Below the pieces are notes generated by a model that was given only the letters and a program-made list of their open reading frames with translations, made no database searches and was not told where the DNA came from. Positions 37,544-48,204 of a stretch of DNA of 53,246 bases are shown piece by piece. The first letter of the stretch is position 1, and every line of letters starts with the position of its first letter. The translations under genes and the position numbers were made by a program. Source of the DNA: an uncultured Flavobacteriales bacterium (GTDB lineage: Bacteria; Bacteroidota; Bacteroidia; Flavobacteriales; BACL11); assembly GCA_905478555.1 (NCBI GenBank), contig CAJQIZ010000009.1, positions 1 through 53,246 on the forward strand. Reading direction: 5' to 3'.

Positions 37544-38989
37544 ATGAATTTAGAGAAATTAATTGAAAAAGATATTGACGAAAGCAAGCAAGGACAAAGC
37601 TTACAGTTAAAAGAAAATCCTCACTCCACACGCAAAATGTATATTGAGAGTTATGGCTGTCAAATGAATTTTTCAGATTCAGAAATTGTTGCATCTATCC
37701 TAACCAAAGAAGGTTTTTCTACAACAAAAAACATAAATGAAGCAGATTTAGTTTTTGTAAATACTTGTTCTATTAGAAAAAAAGCAGAACAAACGGTAAG
37801 AAAAAGATTAGAATTTTATAATGCTATAAAAAGAGATGAAAACCCTGGTATGATTGTAGGTGTTCTAGGATGTATGGCAGAAAGATTAAAGGAAAAATTT
37901 CTGGAAGAAGAACAACTAGTTGATTTAGTAATCGGTCCAGACGCCTATAGAGACTTGCCAAATTTGATACGAGAAGTAGATGATGGAAGAAAGGCAGTAA
38001 ATGTAATTCTATCAAAAGAAGAAACTTATGCAGATATTAGCCCAGTCAGATTAGGAGGGAATGGGGTAACTGCATTCGTATCTATTACTAGAGGATGCGA
38101 CAATATGTGCACCTTTTGCGTTGTACCTTTTACCAGAGGAAGAGAAAGAAGTAGAGATCCTGAAAGTATCATAAATGAATGTATAAAATTAGTTCAAGAT
38201 GGGTACAAAGAAGTAACTCTTTTAGGTCAGAATGTAGATTCCTATTTATGGTACGGAGGAGGAGCTAAAAAAGATTTTAATAAAGCAACTGAACAAGCTC
38301 AAAAAAAAAGTGTTAATTTTTCGGACTTACTAGATAAAGTAGCTAGAGCTTGTCCAGAATTAAGAATCCGTTTTTCTACATCTAACCCACAAGATATGAC
38401 TCTTGAAGTAATCAAAACTATGGGGAAACATGAGAATATCTGTAAATCCATTCATCTGCCCGTACAATCAGGTAGCAGTAAGGTTTTGAAAGCAATGAAT
38501 AGAGGATACGATAGAGAGAAATACATCACTCTGATTGATAATATTAAGAATATGTTAGCAGACTGCTCCCTCTCCATGGATATGATTACAGGTTTTTGCG
38601 GTGAAACAGAAGAAGATCATAAAGAAACATTAAGTCTAATGGATTATGTGAAATACGAATTCGGATATATGTTTAAATATTCTGAGAGACCCAACACACC
38701 AGCAGCAAGACTAGAAGATGATATACCAGAAAAAACAAAACAAAGAAGACTTTCTGAAATAATAGAAAAACAACGGTCACACGCCTTACAACATATGCAA
38801 GAAAAAATCGGAAAAACTTTTGAAGTATTAGTGGAGGGTACATCAAAAAAATCTGAAGACAAACTCTACGGAAGAACCACCCATAACAGTGCAGTAGTTT
38901 TTGATAAAAAACACTACAAATCAGGAGATTTTGTAATGGTTTATATTGAAGACTGCACTTCTGCAACATTAAAAGGAAAAGCTATTTAA
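37544..38989 (+). CDS. miaB: tRNA-2-methylthio-N6-dimethylallyladenosine synthase MiaB
   Basis: 481 residues. The UPF0004 domain begins at about residue 32 ([18 protein letters not shown]) with the three auxiliary-cluster Cys in [17 protein letters not shown] and LGCMAERL. The radical SAM motif [19 protein letters not shown] gives CxxxCxxC. A TRAM domain ends the protein. It methylthiolates i6A37 of tRNAs. The first about 30 residues are not part of the domain but are common in Bacteroidota MiaB. It starts the plus-strand run that goes on to the sigma-54 activator with a single-base gap. Confidence 0.95.
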   Translation: MNLEKLIEKDIDESKQGQSLQLKENPHSTRKMYIESYGCQMNFSDSEIVASILTKEGFSTTKNINEADLVFVNTCSIRKKAEQTVRKRLEFYNAIKRDENPGMIVGVLGCMAERLKEKFLEEEQLVDLVIGPDAYRDLPNLIREVDDGRKAVNVILSKEETYADISPVRLGGNGVTAFVSITRGCDNMCTFCVVPFTRGRERSRDPESIINECIKLVQDGYKEVTLLGQNVDSYLWYGGGAKKDFNKATEQAQKKSVNFSDLLDKVARACPELRIRFSTSNPQDMTLEVIKTMGKHENICKSIHLPVQSGSSKVLKAMNRGYDREKYITLIDNIKNMLADCSLSMDMITGFCGETEEDHKETLSLMDYVKYEFGYMFKYSERPNTPAARLEDDIPEKTKQRRLSEIIEKQRSHALQHMQEKIGKTFEVLVEGTSKKSEDKLYGRTTHNSAVVFDKKHYKSGDFVMVYIEDCTSATLKGKAI

Positions 38990-38990
38990 A

Positions 38991-40157
38991 ATGAATAATA
39001 TTCAAGTAAAACAAAGGTTTTGTATCATAGGAAATAATCCTCAATTAAACAGAGCAATTGATATTTCACTTCAGGTTGCTCCTACAGATATATCTGTTTT
39101 TGTTAGCGGAGAAAGTGGAACTGGAAAAGAAAATATTCCTAAGATAATTCATCAGAATAGTAAGAGGAAACATAATAATTATATTGCAGTAAATTGCGGA
39201 GCGATACCAGAAGGAACTATTGACAGTGAACTTTTCGGACATGAAAAGGGGGCGTTTACTGGAGCACACGACAGCCGAAAAGGATATTTTGAAGTAGCAG
39301 ATGGTGGTACCCTATTTTTAGATGAAGTAGCTGAATTACCTTTATCTACTCAAGTGAGGTTACTTAGAGTATTAGAGAGCGGTGAATTTATGAAAGTAGG
39401 TTCTTCTAAATCAGTTAAAACAAATGTAAGGGTGATAGCGGCAACAAATGTAAATATACCAACTGCTATTTCTGAAGGAAAATTTAGAGAAGATTTATAT
39501 TACCGATTAAATACTATTAGCATTTTCATACCCGCTCTTAGAGATAGAAAAGAGGATATATCTTTACTTTTTAGGAAGTTCGCTTCTGATTTTGCGGAGC
39601 AATACAACTCACCATCTATTCGTCTAGATGAATCAGCAATGGACATTATCACTAACTATAATTGGCCTGGAAATATCCGACAATTAAAAAACTTAGTAGC
39701 TCAATTATCAGTTATTGAAACAGAAAGAAATATTTCTGCATCCACTATATTAAACTCCTTACCAGAAAACAGAAACAAGAACAATAGTCCTATATTGTTT
39801 GAAGAAAAAAACAAGGCAGAACTTTCTGAAAGAGAAATATTATACAAGGTTTTATTCGACATGAAAAGAGATTTAACCGAATTGAAAAAAATCACTTTTG
39901 ATTTGATTAATAATAACGCTGGAGTAAAAACAGATTTCTTCAATGAAATAAAAGAAAAAAACACTTCCAATATCACTCCAAATAAGGAAGAAAGAATTAT
40001 TGATGTAGCAGCAACAATTTCATTAGCAGATCAAGAAAAAAACTTAATAAAACAATCTTTAGAAAGACATAAAGGAAAAAGGAAACTAGCAGCTACCGAA
40101 TTAGGAATATCAGAAAGAACTTTATACCGAAAGATTAAAGAATTTAAATTACAATGA
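38991..40157 (+). CDS. Sigma-54-dependent transcription activator, AAA+ plus Fis-type HTH
   Basis: 388 residues. Walker A is GESGTGKENIPKII, and the sigma-54 contact loop GAFTGA is intact in HEKGAFTGAHDSRKGYF. Walker B is GGTLFLDEV, and sensor motifs and PGNIRQLKNL follow. The Fis-like helix-turn-helix is at the C-terminus (LAATELGISERTLYRKIKEF). There is no receiver or other sensory domain ahead of the AAA+ module, only about 10 residues. It should activate RpoN promoters, but what switches it on is unknown. Its stop overlaps the start of lptE by 4 bases. Confidence 0.92.
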   Translation: MNNIQVKQRFCIIGNNPQLNRAIDISLQVAPTDISVFVSGESGTGKENIPKIIHQNSKRKHNNYIAVNCGAIPEGTIDSELFGHEKGAFTGAHDSRKGYFEVADGGTLFLDEVAELPLSTQVRLLRVLESGEFMKVGSSKSVKTNVRVIAATNVNIPTAISEGKFREDLYYRLNTISIFIPALRDRKEDISLLFRKFASDFAEQYNSPSIRLDESAMDIITNYNWPGNIRQLKNLVAQLSVIETERNISASTILNSLPENRNKNNSPILFEEKNKAELSEREILYKVLFDMKRDLTELKKITFDLINNNAGVKTDFFNEIKEKNTSNITPNKEERIIDVAATISLADQEKNLIKQSLERHKGKRKLAATELGISERTLYRKIKEFKLQ

Positions 40158-40648
40158 AAAAAATAATATCAATTTTTATAATATCTATTTTTAGTTCTTG
40201 CGGGTTTTATTCTTTTACAGGAGCCTCTATTTCTCGTGAAGTAAAAACCTTTTCTGTGAATTATTTTCCAAATAAATCGAATAGTATCAACCCAGCATTA
40301 AGTAGCGTATTTACCGAAATGTTAAAAGAACATTTTAGTACACAAACTAATTTAAACGAAACGGAAGAAATTGGCGATCTATCATTTAATGGAGAAATAA
40401 CAACCTATACCATTAAACCAATTGCCATAAAAGCAAACGAAACTGCACGACAAAACAGATTAACAATTAAAATAAAAGTAAATTTCGTAAATAAATTTGA
40501 AGAGAAACTCAACTTTATAAGTACTTTTAGCAGATACAAGGATTATCCTGTAGAGGAGAATTTTAGTAGTGTAGAAGAAATATATATGGAAGAAATATGT
40601 AAAGAGTTAGTAGAAGATATTTTCAACAAGTCAGTAGTAAATTGGTAA
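40154..40648 (+). CDS. lptE: LPS-assembly lipoprotein LptE-like
   Basis: 164 residues. The lipobox is ISIFSSCGFYSFTGAS with Cys at about residue 16, and SREVKTFSVNYFPN followed by NPALSSVFTEMLKEHF is the common Bacteroidota LptE pattern. Lipoprotein LptE plugs the LptD barrel and helps place LPS in the outer leaflet. The gene is coupled to the sigma-54 activator upstream (4-base overlap) and to the TPR gene downstream (TAATG). Assignment rests on family pattern and synteny, since LptE sequences diverge strongly. Confidence 0.8.
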   Translation: MKKIISIFIISIFSSCGFYSFTGASISREVKTFSVNYFPNKSNSINPALSSVFTEMLKEHFSTQTNLNETEEIGDLSFNGEITTYTIKPIAIKANETARQNRLTIKIKVNFVNKFEEKLNFISTFSRYKDYPVEENFSSVEEIYMEEICKELVEDIFNKSVVNW

Positions 40649-41343
40649 TGAGAAAAGAAAGAATAATATCATTAATAAATAATCCTCATTTAATAAATAA
40701 GGAAGACAATAAATTTCTTGAAGACATTTCAGAAAAGTATCCTTATTTCTCTATTTCACATATTTTACTTTCTAAAGGATTACTGAATATTGAAAGTGTT
40801 AGATATAACAGAAAACTAAAACAAGCTGCTCTTTATTCTATAGATAGAAAACAACTTTTTAAACTAATATTAGAACAAAAAAAAGTGACATCTGATATAG
40901 TAAAAGAAAAAAATAAAGTCATAGAATTAGAAAGACCCCTTAATTTTGAAGAAAAAAAAATAGAATTAAAAATTGGAGAACCTTTAGAATTTGATGAAAC
41001 AGAAGAACATTCCTTTTCGGAATGGCTATCACTTACTAAGGTAAAAAAGATAAATAGAACAGAAGTAAAAAAAGAGGAAACAGACTTAATAGATAGATTT
41101 ATTAAAACACAACCTACTATTAAAAAAGAAAAGAATAAATTCTTCTCCCCAACTGAAACTGCCAAAACTTCATTAATTGAAAATAATGAGTTAGTAACAG
41201 AAACTTTGGCTCGAGTTTACCTAGAACAAGAACATTTTGACAAAGCAATTCAAGCTTATAAAAAATTAAGTTTGAAATATCCGAAAAAAAGTAGTTTCTT
41301 TGCGAACCAAATTAAATTGATAAACGACTTAAAAAAGAAATAA
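40648..41343 (+). CDS. Hypothetical protein with C-terminal TPR-like motif
   Basis: 231 residues from the ATG at 40648, which shares its A with the lptE stop; an in-frame TTG two codons earlier is less likely. The N-terminal half is helical and Lys/Glu rich. A low-complexity charged linker occupies the middle. The end, ETLARVYLEQEHFDKAIQAYKKLSLKYPKKSSFFANQI, is one clear tetratricopeptide motif. There is no signal peptide, so it is probably cytoplasmic. Its place between lptE and secG is conserved in related genomes as I know them, but the function is not known to me. Confidence 0.75.
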   Translation: MRKERIISLINNPHLINKEDNKFLEDISEKYPYFSISHILLSKGLLNIESVRYNRKLKQAALYSIDRKQLFKLILEQKKVTSDIVKEKNKVIELERPLNFEEKKIELKIGEPLEFDETEEHSFSEWLSLTKVKKINRTEVKKEETDLIDRFIKTQPTIKKEKNKFFSPTETAKTSLIENNELVTETLARVYLEQEHFDKAIQAYKKLSLKYPKKSSFFANQIKLINDLKKK

Positions 41344-41347
41344 AACA

Positions 41348-41668
41348 ATGTATACAATTTTCGCAACCCTAATTATTATTTGTTCCATATTACTAGTACT
41401 AATTATTCTAATTCAAAACCCTAAAGGAGGTGGATTGTCTTCTTCTTTCGGAGGTGGGGCTAGCCAAATGATGGGAGTTAAAAAAACTACTGACTTTTTA
41501 GAAAAAGGAACTTGGACTTTAGCAATTTCTCTTATTGTATTAATACTTGCTTCTAACTTTGTAATAGGAGGAACAGATGACCCTAAAAACAATCCACAAG
41601 GAGAAAGCACAGAATCAACAATCAATATTGAGGAAAAAACTCCTTCTGGAGAGGATACTACTTTATAA
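41348..41668 (+). CDS. secG: Protein translocase subunit SecG
   Basis: 106 residues. Two transmembrane helices (about 3-25 and 55-75) flank the conserved cytoplasmic loop NPKGGGLSSSFGGGASQMMG. The acidic tail (about 80-106) is longer than in E. coli, as is common in Bacteroidota. SecG aids SecYE-mediated export, on which the signal peptides of this window's secreted proteins depend. It is 4 bases after the TPR gene. Confidence 0.93.
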   Translation: MYTIFATLIIICSILLVLIILIQNPKGGGLSSSFGGGASQMMGVKKTTDFLEKGTWTLAISLIVLILASNFVIGGTDDPKNNPQGESTESTINIEEKTPSGEDTTL

Positions 41669-41719
41669 TGCTAACAAATTTTCGGAAGTAAGATCTTATT
41701 TTTTAATCAGTTATAATAA

Positions 41720-41748
41720 TTGAACTATTAAGTTCAAAAATAAATGTT
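41720..41748 (+). promoter_or_regulatory. groES-groEL promoter with inverted repeat
   Basis: TTGAACT (41720-41726), ATTA and AGTTCAA (41731-41737) form a perfect 7-bp-arm inverted repeat. Its first TTG would be the -33 box, followed 18 bases later by TAAATGTT (41741-41748), six of eight matches to TAnnTTTG. It is not the CIRCE element (TTAGCACTC-N9-GAGTGCTAA). A repressor site for the chaperonin operon is plausible but unproven. Confidence 0.4.
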
Positions 41749-41766
41749 AATCTAAAAATTATATAT

Positions 41767-43694
<1,928 letters not shown>

Positions 43695-43737
43695 AATTAG
43701 ACTACTATATTTTAGTAGTTAGATATTAGATATAATT

Positions 43738-43769
43738 AAAAATCCCTGCCAATTTGGTGGGGATTTTTT
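43738..43769 (+). terminator. Terminator after groEL
   Basis: AAAAATCCC and GGGATTTTT, joined by TGCC / GGTG pairing (two G-U) around AATTT, make a stem of about 13 bp followed by a T tract. It ends the plus-strand operon. Because both arms have A/T runs it could also stop minus-strand transcription coming from 43846. Confidence 0.85.
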
Positions 43770-43845
43770 ACATCACACATTTTGAAATACTACACTAAAA
43801 AATACCCACAATAATAGCATCTGAAAAATAGTAGTAGTTTATTCA

Positions 43846-44304
43846 TTAGAATTTATTTAGTTTATTTTTTTTCTTTTGTATAGAAAACGCTTTAAAGAAA
43901 TAAAAGATACTTGAATAACCAAACAACATTAATAAAGTTACATACGCAATTAAAGAGGTGTTATTTGTGCTACAAGTAGATGCATCATTAATACAATGAA
44001 AACCATCTAAGATCCAAACTACAAATACAATTAGAGCAAGAGTAAATAAAACAGCAGCAGATTTATACAAATCACTAGATTTTATATTATTTATATTTTT
44101 TACTGCAATACCACTTCTACAACTTTCACATACGCAATTCTTAATATCAAATCCTTGTTTTTCCATTCGGAGATGATATTGTTCTGTAGTTTCTTCTAAT
44201 ACAACTTGAGTAGTATCTGCTTTATTAGTATCTATAGGAAAAGAAGCATAACTTAGACTAGAAAATGTAGATAAAGTTATTATAATTAAAATTAGTTTTT
44301 TCAT
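43846..44304 (-). CDS. Small secreted/membrane protein, function unknown
   Basis: 152 residues. The signal peptide (LILIIITLSTFSSLSYASFP) is almost the same as that of the gene just upstream, which suggests shared origin. A Cys-containing loop (NCVCESCRSG, with CxCxxC spacing) comes next, then two transmembrane helices (about 85-103 and 120-140) separated by a loop with two more Cys, and a Lys-rich tail. The Cys cluster could bind a metal or form disulfides. I do not recognise the family. It overlaps the gene upstream by one base (TAATG). Confidence 0.65.
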   Translation of the reverse strand: MKKLILIIITLSTFSSLSYASFPIDTNKADTTQVVLEETTEQYHLRMEKQGFDIKNCVCESCRSGIAVKNINNIKSSDLYKSAAVLFTLALIVFVVWILDGFHCINDASTCSTNNTSLIAYVTLLMLFGYSSIFYFFKAFSIQKKKNKLNKF

Positions 44305-44648
44305 TATAAATTCCTATCAAAAAAGTTAATCCAAGATGAATTTATACTCTGCAATATAAGAGCTAGTATAATAAAAGCAAGGATTAATAATAATGTAAGA
44401 GCAAAAGCATAAGTACTTAATCTTTTTCTTTCAATAGGATCGGTAGTTTTTGATGATTGACGAAAAAGATAGAATATTAATATTGCGATTGCCAATCCCG
44501 TTAGTTCAAATGGATCGTTAGAAGATTCATTGTCTGATTCTGAGAACTCAAAAACATCAGTTTCAATTTGATTATTTAACGGAAAAGAAGCATAACTTAC
44601 ATTAGTAAATGTAGTTAGAGTAATTAAAAATAGTAGTACTTTTTTCAT
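44304..44648 (-). CDS. Small membrane protein, function unknown
   Basis: 114 residues with a signal peptide (KVLLFLITLTTFTNVSYASFP), an acidic Ser/Glu stretch (about 31-46), and two hydrophobic helices (about 48-62 and 80-103). It shares the signal-peptide region and the two-helix plan with the protein encoded next to it, but lacks the Cys motifs. Part of the same minus-strand cassette as the desaturase (26-base gap). No family was recognised. Confidence 0.6.
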   Translation of the reverse strand: MKKVLLFLITLTTFTNVSYASFPLNNQIETDVFEFSESDNESSNDPFELTGLAIAILIFYLFRQSSKTTDPIERKRLSTYAFALTLLLILAFIILALILQSINSSWINFFDRNL

Positions 44649-44674
44649 AATTCAAATTTATTATTTTAATGATT

Positions 44675-45745
44675 TTATTCTCCTAGTTTTTTTAAGTATC
44701 TGAAATGAGATTTAATAGTACCCCACAAAGTTAAAACATTATACCTATAATTATACACTTCTGCTTTCTCTACTATAACAGGTGTTATCTTAGGATATAT
44801 TGTATGCGGCAAATTTGGAAACAAATGATGCGCAGCATGAGAATTAAATCCTCCAAACAAAAAAGTAGCAATTTTACTTGTAGGGTGATAATCCATAGAA
44901 ACTATTAGTTGGTGCTCAGCAAAATTATACGGCAACACCCCATCTTTATTTGCAGTAGGAAACTCCGTTTCCATTGTAAAATGTGTAGTAGCTAAAGTAT
45001 AAATAAAAATATTCGATCCCACTACAACCATTATCATATAAGCAGTTAACAATTCCAAAATAGTAAAGTCTAACAAATAGTAAGGTAAAATAATCATATA
45101 AGAAAGATAAACCAATTTCCAAATAGCAAACTCTATTGTATACCAAAATGGATAATTTTGATTTCTGAGATTTGCTAAATTCTTTTTCTTTAAATACACA
45201 AAATCTTTTACATAAATCCACACTACAAAATACAAGGAATACAAAAATGGAGCGTACAAATGTTGGTATTTCATAAACCATTTTTTACTATGATTCGGAG
45301 AAAATCTTATTAAAGGATTATCATCTACATCTGCATCACAACCATCTACATTAGAAAATAAATGATGAGAAGAAACATGTCTTATTTTCCATAACCTAGC
45401 ATTTGTACCTTGCATGTTAAAAGTAAAGTAAAATATAAGATTATTAACCCATTTCTTTTTACTGAAATTTTCATGACAAGCATCATGAGAACTATTAAAA
45501 GCAAGAAGAATACCACTTACACCAATACACAAATAATTTAATATTAAATAACCTAGATGGTCTGAATAAGTATTCATATATAAAAAGGTAATACTGAGCA
45601 GAAAACAACTTAAATAGAAGAATAATTTGAACCAAAGAAAGCGAACTGCTTTCTTAATATCAGCTTTTGTAAAAGTATTTTTAATAGTTTTATGCAAATC
45701 CTTAGAAAAACCATCAGTATCTGTTTTAAATAATATTTTATCCAT
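44675..45745 (-). CDS. Membrane fatty acid desaturase
   Basis: 356 residues. Three histidine boxes hold the di-iron centre: HDACHENF (about 108), HVSSHHLFSN (about 147) and HAAHHLFPN (about 310). The last has His where many front-end desaturases have Gln (QxxHH). There are four main hydrophobic helices in two pairs. Length and box spacing fit the acyl-CoA/acyl-lipid Delta-type group found in Bacteroidota. No cytochrome b5 domain is present, so electrons must come from a separate donor. It introduces a double bond into membrane acyl chains. It overlaps the upstream gene by one base. Confidence 0.9.
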   Translation of the reverse strand: MDKILFKTDTDGFSKDLHKTIKNTFTKADIKKAVRFLWFKLFFYLSCFLLSITFLYMNTYSDHLGYLILNYLCIGVSGILLAFNSSHDACHENFSKKKWVNNLIFYFTFNMQGTNARLWKIRHVSSHHLFSNVDGCDADVDDNPLIRFSPNHSKKWFMKYQHLYAPFLYSLYFVVWIYVKDFVYLKKKNLANLRNQNYPFWYTIEFAIWKLVYLSYMIILPYYLLDFTILELLTAYMIMVVVGSNIFIYTLATTHFTMETEFPTANKDGVLPYNFAEHQLIVSMDYHPTSKIATFLFGGFNSHAAHHLFPNLPHTIYPKITPVIVEKAEVYNYRYNVLTLWGTIKSHFRYLKKLGE

Positions 45746-46299
45746 TAGAATTGATATTTTAAGTTAATAAGTGGCATAGGAAAAAAAAGTAATGTGAAAT
45801 CATAACTAAAAAAAGTAGTTGTTTCCCAAATCTTATCCATAGATTCAAATTCATGTGTGTATTGCCATCTAACGAACTGAATCTGGGCACCATAGTTCAA
45901 CGACCAATTTCCAGAATAACCTATTTCTCTTTCTTTCACCCAAGAATATCTTAGTAACACAACCGGATCAAAATCTAACCACATATCAACATCTTCAGCA
46001 CCCATAGCCACCGCTAAAGTATGAATATGATTATTTAAATCATTTACATGCCTTAATCCAATTCCAACAGTAGTAAAAGCCAAATAAAAATTATCACTTA
46101 ATGGAAGATCATAATTTAAAGAAACACCTCCTGGAGCATGTGAAGTACCAGGTCCCACCTCAAAAGAAAAGCCCTTAGACAATCCATTTTGAGCATATCC
46201 CAAATTAGTAAATGTAGTTATCATGATTAGAAGTAATAGTATTCTTTTACTCCTTTTTATTTGATTTTTAAATGTATTCGTGAACTTGAAGAGTTTCAT
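45745..46299 (-). CDS. Probable outer-membrane beta-barrel protein
   Basis: 184 residues. After a basic stretch comes a signal sequence (ILLLLIMITTFTNLGYAQ). The mature part alternates polar and aromatic residues in short strands (FSFEVGPGTSHAPGGVSLNY, NFYLAFTTVGIGLRH) and ends in Phe (LINLKYQF), the mark of outer-membrane barrels. About eight strands would fit. It is first in the desaturase cassette, behind a promoter with an inverted repeat. Function not recognised. Confidence 0.6.
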   Translation of the reverse strand: MKLFKFTNTFKNQIKRSKRILLLLIMITTFTNLGYAQNGLSKGFSFEVGPGTSHAPGGVSLNYDLPLSDNFYLAFTTVGIGLRHVNDLNNHIHTLAVAMGAEDVDMWLDFDPVVLLRYSWVKEREIGYSGNWSLNYGAQIQFVRWQYTHEFESMDKIWETTTFFSYDFTLLFFPMPLINLKYQF

Positions 46300-46327
46300 A
46301 ACTATTATATAATGATTAATTATGTTA

Positions 46328-46371
46328 CAAAAATATTCTATAAAAAAAGAAATACTATGCTAAGCATAGTA
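46328..46371 (-). promoter_or_regulatory. Desaturase-cassette promoter with operator-like inverted repeat
   Basis: On the minus strand TATTTTTG (46335-46328) fits TAnnTTTG. The leader to the ATG at 46299 would be about 20 bases. A perfect inverted repeat, TACTATGCTAAGCATAGTA (46353-46371; 9-base arms, one-base centre), covers the region 17-36 bases upstream of the -7 box, where the -33 box should be. That suits binding by a dimeric regulator. No protein for it is identified here. Confidence 0.5.
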
Positions 46372-46412
46372 ACTCTTCATATAACCTAGAAAAAAAGAAT
46401 AAAATTGGGCAT

Positions 46413-46444
46413 AAAAAAATCCCCAACAAAAGTTGAGGATTTTT
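46413..46444 (-). terminator. Terminator after ftsZ
   Basis: AAAAATCCCCAAC (46415-46427) and GTTGAGGATTTTT (46432-46444) pair with one mismatch around an AAAA loop. On the minus strand it ends in seven T residues. It lies 22 bases past the ftsZ stop and closes the dcw cluster. Confidence 0.85.
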
Positions 46445-46466
46445 AAATATGAGCGATTTTCAATAA

Positions 46467-48173
46467 TTAGTCTACATTATCATGTAAAAAAGAATTATTC
46501 TGTTTCAATTGTACCACATTATCCTCTCCCAAAGATAATGTTTGGTTTGAAAGTTCCGATTCAGAAGAATGAGCTACATCTTCTAAATTAATTCCATTTC
46601 TTTTAAATGCAGGTTCATCTATTAAATTTGTTAAACCAGATGGAGTTCTTAAAATATTAGATATATTTTTTAATTTTTCCTCTCTTTTTCTAGATGTAAT
46701 TTTATTTTCCTCTAATTCTTGAGGATTTATTTTTACTCTATCTCTTATTTGCATTTCAGAATTTGGAGCTTCTACTTTTTTTTCTGACATATCAAAAGTA
46801 AAACTTACTTCCTCCTTTTCTTCTACTTCCGAAATAGTAGTTTCTTCTACACCCAAACTAAACTCCATTGCAGGAAGTTCCTCCTCTTCCAACTCATCAT
46901 CTAAAGTTAAAACTACTCTATTTTCTACTACCACCTCCACTTCTGTTTCAATAGAGATTGTATCTTCCGTATTACTTATAGTAAACTCCATTAAATCTTC
47001 TTCACTATCCTCAACAGTTTCATTAAAATCTAATTGACATTCCTCTTCAAACTCTAACATGGATTGTTGAGTAAAATCTTCTGAAATAGGTAAAGGAGTA
47101 TCTACTTTTCTGTTAGTTTTAGATTTATTCATAGTATCTAAATTCTGAAACTCATTTATGTCTACTACAACATCTTCTATCTCTTCAGTAACCTCAAAAC
47201 CAGTAGCAATAACAGTAACTGAAAGTTTAGGACCTAATGCAGGGTCCGTACCAACACCATTTATAATATTTACATTATTACCTGCTTGTTTCTGTATAGT
47301 ATCCGTAATAATTTTCAACTCATTCATTGATATCTCATCTTCCTCCGAATCGCCAGTTACAATTTTAAGTAATACATGTTTTGATCCATAAATATCATTA
47401 TCATTTAATAGTGGAGAATCTAAAGCATTTTTAACTGCTTCTACCGCTCTATTGTCTCCCTCCGCTTCAGCTTGACCCATAATAGCTGTACCACTTTTTT
47501 GTAACACTAATCTAGCATCACTTAAATCAATATTCACTGTAAGGTGCTGAGTAATTACTTCCGCTATTCCTTTAGTTGCAGTATTCAATACCTGATTGGC
47601 CTTACTGAAGGCTTGTCTAAGTTTTAAATCTCCATGTACTTCTAAAAGTTTCTGATTGTTAATTACAAGTAAAGTATCTACATTATTTCTTAACTCTTCT
47701 AAACCTACTCTGGCATGTTCAAGTCTTCTACCTCCTTCTGTATCAAAAGGCATAGTAACCACACCTACCGTAAGGATTCCTTTTTCCATTGCCGCTTTAG
47801 CAATTACAGGAGCAGCTCCGGTACCAGTACCACCACCCATACCTGCAGTAATAAAAAGCATATTGGTATTCGAATCTAAAAGTTCGTTTATCCTATCAAT
47901 ACTCTCTTCAGCAGCTCTTTGTCCTACTTCAGGGTTCGATCCCGCTCCTAGTCCATTGGTTAGGTTTTCTCCTAATTGAATTTTCACAGGAATAGGACTC
48001 GCTTCTAAAGCTTGAGTATCTGTATTGCAAACAGCAAAATCTACTCCTTCAATTCCATTTTCATACATGTAATTAATTGCGTTTCCACCTCCTCCTCCAA
48101 TTCCGATTACCTTAATAACGGACGATTGATTTTTTGGGAGATTGAAATCAATTATATTGTCATTTTCGCTCAT
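46467..48173 (-). CDS. ftsZ: Cell division GTPase FtsZ
   Basis: 568 residues. The GTPase part shows VIGIGGGGGNAINYM, the tubulin signature GMGGGTGTGAAPVIA, and NVNIINGVGTDPALG near the end of the core (about 320). The next 210 residues are an unusually acidic linker (many Glu/Asp and Thr/Ser runs), longer than in E. coli but normal for Bacteroidota. It ends in NSFLHDNVD, the probable binding peptide for partners such as FtsA. It polymerises at mid-cell to form the Z-ring. It follows ftsA with a 31-base gap. Confidence 0.97.
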   Translation of the reverse strand: MSENDNIIDFNLPKNQSSVIKVIGIGGGGGNAINYMYENGIEGVDFAVCNTDTQALEASPIPVKIQLGENLTNGLGAGSNPEVGQRAAEESIDRINELLDSNTNMLFITAGMGGGTGTGAAPVIAKAAMEKGILTVGVVTMPFDTEGGRRLEHARVGLEELRNNVDTLLVINNQKLLEVHGDLKLRQAFSKANQVLNTATKGIAEVITQHLTVNIDLSDARLVLQKSGTAIMGQAEAEGDNRAVEAVKNALDSPLLNDNDIYGSKHVLLKIVTGDSEEDEISMNELKIITDTIQKQAGNNVNIINGVGTDPALGPKLSVTVIATGFEVTEEIEDVVVDINEFQNLDTMNKSKTNRKVDTPLPISEDFTQQSMLEFEEECQLDFNETVEDSEEDLMEFTISNTEDTISIETEVEVVVENRVVLTLDDELEEEELPAMEFSLGVEETTISEVEEKEEVSFTFDMSEKKVEAPNSEMQIRDRVKINPQELEENKITSRKREEKLKNISNILRTPSGLTNLIDEPAFKRNGINLEDVAHSSESELSNQTLSLGEDNVVQLKQNNSFLHDNVD

Positions 48174-48204
48174 AATTTATTGATTTTATTTATTAATATT
48201 ATAC

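Noticed and set aside
40642-40647. TTG start for the TPR gene after lptE
   Set aside because: The ATG at 40648 overlaps the lptE stop as TAATG, the same coupling seen at several junctions in this window.
41720-41737. CIRCE/HrcA element before groES
   Set aside because: The arms are TTGAACT/AGTTCAA with a 4-base spacer, not TTAGCACTC/GAGTGCTAA with nine.
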